A DNA stretch of 64,000 bases from Ensifer adhaerens. GTDB lineage: Bacteria; Pseudomonadota; Alphaproteobacteria; Rhizobiales; Rhizobiaceae. Both the position numbers and the translations under genes were made by a program. Where the stretch lies: positions 1,364,001-1,428,000 of the forward strand of contig NZ_CP083349.1 of assembly GCF_020035535.1 (NCBI RefSeq), in the 5' to 3' direction. Positions within the stretch are counted from its first letter, which is position 1. Each line of letters begins with the position of its first letter. Shown piece after piece: positions 60,248-64,000 of the stretch. The notes under the pieces are model-generated. The model was not told the DNA's origin and searched no databases. It was given only the letters and a program-made list of their open reading frames with translations.

Positions 60248-60469
60248 CGATCCGGCTCCTGTTTCGAGCAGAGGACCATCCCCCGCTGACAGGCGCCCGA
60301 TGTGTTGGACTGAGCGCTGCAATCGCCGCGCAGGCGAAGCCGTAGCGGCGGCATGCTCGCATAGCCGACCCTTCACGGGTTGATGGCGCCAAGCGATCAG
60401 TCTGACCAAGGATTAGCGCAAAGAAGCGGGGTGGAGCTCGGCGACGACGAGAGCCGTTCGCGCTCCCGA

Positions 60470-61141
60470 TCAACCAAGGAGAGCCGAACGATGCCCAACG
60501 GGAGCGTTGGCGATGAAATCCCTGTAGGCGTAGTTGATGAGGTCGCGAACGAGCTCGAGCAGACCGCCGACAGGCAGACCGTCGAACGGATCGCCATGGG
60601 CCATGCCATTGCGACGCTGGCTGAGACTAGGCTTCGACGCGCCGGTGACAAAGCCGATCGCAGTGCCGCCGGTGCGGACGATCATCGGGATGTGTGCGTC
60701 GTCGAGGCCGTCGACATCGACCATATGCTTCAGCAGCGCGGCGAAGGAGCGCTTCTTCTTCGCAATCCGGTCGCCATATCGATCCATCAGCGTCAGCTCA
60801 AGGGCGATGAGCGCGGCGAGTTCGCCGGCCTTCAGCACGTCGAGATCGATCCAGCCGAGAAGATAGAGCGCCTGCGCGCGCCGGAATTTGAGCTGGACGA
60901 TGTCGGGTATGCGCGCGTCGATGCCGAGGCCGCCGATGAACTGGCGCCATTCGTCGGGCTCGTTGAACTGGATCATGCCGCCGGGGAGCCCGGGCGATGG
61001 CCATGCGATGATCAGGGGCGCGTCACGCGCGGCGAGTTGAATGTGGTCAAGGTCCAGATGCGCCTCCTGTCGGCAAAAACTCAGCGTTTCTGCCGACAAT
61101 ACCAGATCACGGTCAGTCGTTTGAAGTCGTGCGGCGCTCAC
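60470..61141 (-). CDS. ICE-associated hypothetical protein
   Basis: A 223-residue soluble protein: 'LIIAWPSPGLPGGMIQFNEP', 'DEWRQFIGGLGIDARIPDIV', 'QALYLLGWIDLDVLKAGELA'. It has no domain I can name but sits beside DUF2493 and Toprim genes in related elements. The GTG at 61141 overlaps the DUF2493 stop by 4 bases. An AGGAGG at 61063-61068 followed by an in-frame CTG (61057-61055), just before the most compact part, is an alternative start. Confidence 0.65.
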   Translation of the reverse strand: MSAARLQTTDRDLVLSAETLSFCRQEAHLDLDHIQLAARDAPLIIAWPSPGLPGGMIQFNEPDEWRQFIGGLGIDARIPDIVQLKFRRAQALYLLGWIDLDVLKAGELAALIALELTLMDRYGDRIAKKKRSFAALLKHMVDVDGLDDAHIPMIVRTGGTAIGFVTGASKPSLSQRRNGMAHGDPFDGLPVGGLLELVRDLINYAYRDFIANAPVGHRSALLG

Positions 61142-62061
61142 GCGCCGCCGAACTTCCAGACCGGGATGCCGAGCTTCTTGGCCTTGTCGGCGAGGTTGTC
61201 GTTGATGCCCGTGCCCGGGAAGTGCATCACGCCCTTCGGCACGATCTGCAACATTTCGTCGTTGCGCTTGAATGGCGCTGCCCGGCCGTGCTTCGTCCAG
61301 TCGGGCGCGAAGCCGATCTGCGGGACGTTGCGGTTCTTCGCCCAGAGCGAGGCGATCTTCTCGGCGCCTTTCGGCGACTTGCCGTGGATCAGCACCATGT
61401 CGGGATGCTTCTGGTGGACCTGGTCGAGCTTGGCCCAGATCAGGCGATGATTGTCATAGTCGAGTCCACCGGTGACGACGATCTTTGGGCCTGGCGGCAG
61501 GAGCACTTCCTGGTCGGCGCGCTTCTTCGCCATCAGGAAATCGCGGCTGTCGATCATCGCCGAGGTCAGATTGCGATGGTTGACCTTCGATCCATTGCGA
61601 GGGAGCCAGGGCTTGCCAATCTGGCGTTCGTAGTGCTCGGCGGCCTGGTCGCGCATCAGCTCGAAGGCGTTCTGCCGCTCGATCAGTGTCATGCCCTCGG
61701 CGATCAGGCGCTCCAGCTCGACCGACTTCACTTCGCTGCCGTCCTGGTCGCGCTGTGCCCGCTTCTGGGCCTGCTCGTTGTCGTCCAGTTCCCGGCCGAT
61801 CCGGTCGGTGGCGCGGTGGAAGACGTTGACGGTCGACCAGAGGAGATCGTCGAGGTCGGGTTCGAGGCGGGTGTCCTCAAGGGTTACGATCAGGGCGTCG
61901 AAGATGTCGGCGACGGCGCCCGCGACCTGGTTGCCGTCGGGCAGAAGCCGCTGGTCGGGCTCGTCGGCGAAGGGTCGGTAGCCGTGGAGCTGGAGTTCGT
62001 TGAGGACATGGTCGGTTGGTGAGGATTCGTGGCGTGGTTCGTAGTCGTCGTGATCGCGCAT
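61138..62061 (-). CDS. DUF2493 (SLOG-type) protein
   Basis: A 307-residue protein. The N-terminal half is helical and charged ('SVELERLIAEGMTLIERQNA'); residues about 205-300 form a DUF2493/YspA-like Rossmann domain, 'PKIVVTGGLDYDNHRLIWAK', 'DMVLIHGKSPKGAEKIASLW', 'VMHFPGTGINDNLADKAKKL'. SLOG-type domains bind nucleotides or nucleotide-derived ligands, and some act in conflict systems; no partner effector is adjacent. ATG 62061 is the start of the conserved sequence. Confidence 0.82.
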   Translation of the reverse strand: MRDHDDYEPRHESSPTDHVLNELQLHGYRPFADEPDQRLLPDGNQVAGAVADIFDALIVTLEDTRLEPDLDDLLWSTVNVFHRATDRIGRELDDNEQAQKRAQRDQDGSEVKSVELERLIAEGMTLIERQNAFELMRDQAAEHYERQIGKPWLPRNGSKVNHRNLTSAMIDSRDFLMAKKRADQEVLLPPGPKIVVTGGLDYDNHRLIWAKLDQVHQKHPDMVLIHGKSPKGAEKIASLWAKNRNVPQIGFAPDWTKHGRAAPFKRNDEMLQIVPKGVMHFPGTGINDNLADKAKKLGIPVWKFGGA

Positions 62062-62358
62062 GGGATGCTCCGTCAGTTGGACCGCGACCGTCGCGGCCTT
62101 CATGGCGACGACGCCCACGGGCCGGACGGCCGGGCACCCGAAGCGCAAGCGCAGGGCTCGATGGCAAAGGCCGGCTATTTTGTCTCGCGATGGAAAGCGG
62201 CCTTCAGGCCGCGCCGGAAAATAGTCGGCCGCCGCCATTGCCCGGCTGGTCGGCTTGTGGGCCGATCGCCCTCTCGAAGGCCGTGGCGCGGTCCCCTTCG
62301 ACGGATTGATGCATCCGCCGACCACGGCGGCGCAACCGCAGGCCCGTTCTCCTGCCGG

Positions 62359-63396
62359 CTATGCCGCCAACGCCATGAAGTGCGCGACGTCCTGCGGTGC
62401 TACTTGCAATCGGGCTTCCATGCGCAGTGCATCCAGACCGAGGGTGCGGAGATCCTCGTTGAAGTCGCTTAAGCTCGGCGAGATGACGATCGCCTCGATC
62501 CCGGCCGCGTTGGCCCGTTCGATCAAGCTATCGCGTGCCCCGTCGCCGGCCGGATCGTTGTCGCGGACGATGTAGAGCCGCCGCAGCGTGTCGGGGAACA
62601 GGATGGCGGCGAGATGCGCCGCCGAGAGCGCCGCCACCATCGGCATGTCGGGAAGGATCTGGCGGAGCGATAGGACGGTCTCGATGCCTTCGCCGGCTGC
62701 CATCACATCGCTTGCCGTGCCGAAGCGCACAGCGTTGCCGAGAAGTTCGCCCATTGCCCGCCTGGGCGTGTCGATCGGCGCCTTGTCGCGGCGGCAGGGA
62801 TCGAGCCAGGTGCGATGCGCCCCGGTGATCTTGCCGTCGAGGTCGGTGACGGCTGCGATCATCGCCGGCCAGGTCTCGGTCGGCGAATGCTCATCAGGGC
62901 GGTAGTAGCAGCGCGGGTGGAAGCGGAGATTTCCGGTTCCACGTAAATCCGTAATGCCGCGTTCGCGTAAATACGCCTGCACGAGCGTGCGGTGGATCGG
63001 CTGCGACATGCGAACCAGTCGGCGGGCCGCCTCGGGCGAGCCATGCGGGACCGGACTCTGCCGCTGGTGCTCACGGGCTTCCAGCTCCGGCGGCGGCGTC
63101 GAGAGGAAGGTCCGGGCCTCATCGGCGACGTCCTTGAAGTCGACCAGGCCGCAGCTCTCCCGGATGACGTCGAGCAGATCGCCATGTTCGCCGGTCGCTG
63201 CGTCGGTCCATTTTCCGGCCCGGCCCCTTGGCGAGTCCTTGAGCCGGACGTACATGGAGCGGCCGGGCGTGTTGCGCACATCGCCGACCACCCAGTAGCC
63301 GCCCTCGCGCCGCCCGCTGGAGAGATAGTGCCGGCACGCCGCCTCGGCCTGCCGGCCGAGACTGTGCGCGAGGTCGGAAGCGTCCTGACGTGCCAT
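62359..63396 (-). CDS. Toprim-domain protein (DNA primase-like)
   Basis: A 345-residue protein. The N-terminal part has 'ACRHYLSSGRREGGYWVVGD', 'KDSPRGRAGKWTDAATGEHG' and 'DLLDVIRESCGLVDF' as in small plasmid primases without a zinc finger. The Toprim fold follows with 'VMAAGEGIETVLSLRQILPD' (catalytic Glu) and 'RRLYIVRDNDPAGDGARDSL' (DxD). A likely role is priming of transferred single-stranded DNA. The start overlaps the downstream end of the helicase-like gene by one base. Confidence 0.86.
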   Translation of the reverse strand: MARQDASDLAHSLGRQAEAACRHYLSSGRREGGYWVVGDVRNTPGRSMYVRLKDSPRGRAGKWTDAATGEHGDLLDVIRESCGLVDFKDVADEARTFLSTPPPELEAREHQRQSPVPHGSPEAARRLVRMSQPIHRTLVQAYLRERGITDLRGTGNLRFHPRCYYRPDEHSPTETWPAMIAAVTDLDGKITGAHRTWLDPCRRDKAPIDTPRRAMGELLGNAVRFGTASDVMAAGEGIETVLSLRQILPDMPMVAALSAAHLAAILFPDTLRRLYIVRDNDPAGDGARDSLIERANAAGIEAIVISPSLSDFNEDLRTLGLDALRMEARLQVAPQDVAHFMALAA

Positions 63397-64000
63397 TACG
63401 CGGCCTCCCGCTCGGAGATGCGCGCCACCGGGAAGGTGTCGAGCAGCCTGGCGAGGACGCCCGGTCCGGTGACGTCGACCGGTACGAAGAAGCGGAGCTT
63501 CCACGAGATGATCTCGCTGAACAGGCCATAGGCTCGTAGCCGATCCCGCATCGCCTCGGTGAAGCCGGTCAGCTCCAGGCGCTGGACGCTCATGACCCGG
63601 GCGCGCCGAAGCTGAAGGCCCTCAGTGAGATCGAGCATCGTCGTGCCGTCCATCAGGGCGGTGAAGGCCTGCTCCGGGGTCAGCGACGCGGCGCCCGTCG
63701 TGACGGCGTTCGCCGCCCACGCCGGCGAGACTCGGCGGCCGATGATGCGCTCGCCGGCATCGGTCTGGAGCCGGTAGACGCGGGTCGACTCGTTCGGCAG
63801 CCGCTTCCAGATCGGCAGCAGCAGGCCGGCGACAACATGGATCGTGCTGTCGGAGAACTCCGGCACGTCGTTCAGCTCCGCCCACCACGCTGCGGCGAAG
63901 GCGGCGCGATCGGCTTCCTCCCAATGGCTCTCGTCCATCATGCGCCGCGGCGCATAGTGCTGTTCCATCGGCCGGATCAGGCAGACGCGGCGCTCGATCT
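63396..64000 (-). CDS. C-terminal end of a large helicase/strawberry-notch-like protein (partial)
   Basis: Open to the window end; residues visible: 'TRVYRLQTDAGERIIGRRVS', 'DLTEGLQLRRARVMSVQRLE', 'LTGFTEAMRDRLRAYGLFSE', 'IISWKLRFFVPVD'. This matches the last 200 residues of the very large (about 1400-residue) helicase-methylase-like proteins that sit upstream of the Toprim gene in these ICEs. The conserved sequence continues upstream of the ATG at 63968 to the window edge, so that ATG is internal. Helicase motifs lie outside the window. Confidence 0.75.
   Translation of the reverse strand, partial: IERRVCLIRPMEQHYAPRRMMDESHWEEADRAAFAAAWWAELNDVPEFSDSTIHVVAGLLLPIWKRLPNESTRVYRLQTDAGERIIGRRVSPAWAANAVTTGAASLTPEQAFTALMDGTTMLDLTEGLQLRRARVMSVQRLELTGFTEAMRDRLRAYGLFSEIISWKLRFFVPVDVTGPGVLARLLDTFPVARISEREAA

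Noticed and set aside
60248..60469. Possible extension of the small genes into this gap
   Set aside because: Frames run through with no start context, no motif and Arg-rich composition; treated as leader sequence.
62062..62358. Frames between the DUF2493 and Toprim genes
   Set aside because: Arg/Pro-rich on both strands, no ribosome site; likely a leader region for the DUF2493 gene.
1..64000. CRISPR arrays, tRNA or rRNA genes
   Set aside because: No regularly spaced direct repeats with unique spacers, and no cloverleaf or rRNA-like sequence was recognised by eye.

Overview
The window looks like a mobile, accessory part of an alphaproteobacterial genome (a sphingomonad or rhizobial-type host is my best guess; this rests on family resemblance, not on a marker gene). 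It has no rRNA, tRNA or core housekeeping block. It has three visible layers.

(1) Positions 1-36 kb are a patchwork of small metabolic operons, each beside its own regulator, with several broken genes between them. In order: two small HTH genes; a DoxX/TetR pair; a MocR regulator divergent from a glutaredoxin-like, GATase and YggS/PLP-homeostasis trio; a MHS-type transporter plus alpha/beta hydrolase with a good -24/-12 promoter beside a sigma-54 activator; a GlxA-type regulator; a WrbA, MFS, luciferase-like monooxygenase, FMN reductase operon; a stress-like run (HD protein, catalase, nitroreductase, exported Rid protein); a catabolic run on the minus strand (Tat-exported amidohydrolase, two-domain VOC ring-cleavage-type protein, maleylacetate reductase-type dehydrogenase, amidase); and a decayed kdp potassium-uptake locus. 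A 1172-bp direct repeat carrying a LysR gene occurs at 15402-16573 and 27000-28171. It places apparently identical regulators divergently beside the WrbA operon and beside the amidohydrolase. Downstream of each copy lies a diverged nitroreductase-tail/Rid pair.

(2) Positions 36.4-56.4 kb are the transfer and maintenance core of an integrative conjugative element, all on the minus strand and mostly with 1-4 bp overlaps: parA/repA, DUF2840, TraF-type peptidase, DUF736, lytic transglycosylase, relaxase, TraG, RHH regulator, then trbBCDEJ-K-LFGI and DUF2274. The relaxase upstream region contains an oriT-like structure with an IncP-like nic sequence, and the 3' part of repA contains three iteron-like repeats. 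One plus-strand gene, a CoiA-like predicted nuclease, is inserted between trbB and the RHH gene.

(3) Positions 56.4-64 kb are the ICE control and accessory module: AlpA-like, DUF6499/DUF2285 (frameshifted), XRE, DUF736, small membrane proteins, DUF2493, Toprim, and the C-terminal end of a large helicase-like protein running off the window.

As a working picture, the left half is ICE cargo or an adjoining island for breaking down aromatic or amide-bearing compounds via a hydroquinone/maleylacetate-type route, and the right half moves it. The most unusual sequence features are the scrambled kdpA/kdpB junction, the LysR repeat, the apparent metal-site swap in the VOC protein, the candidate oriT and the iterons.
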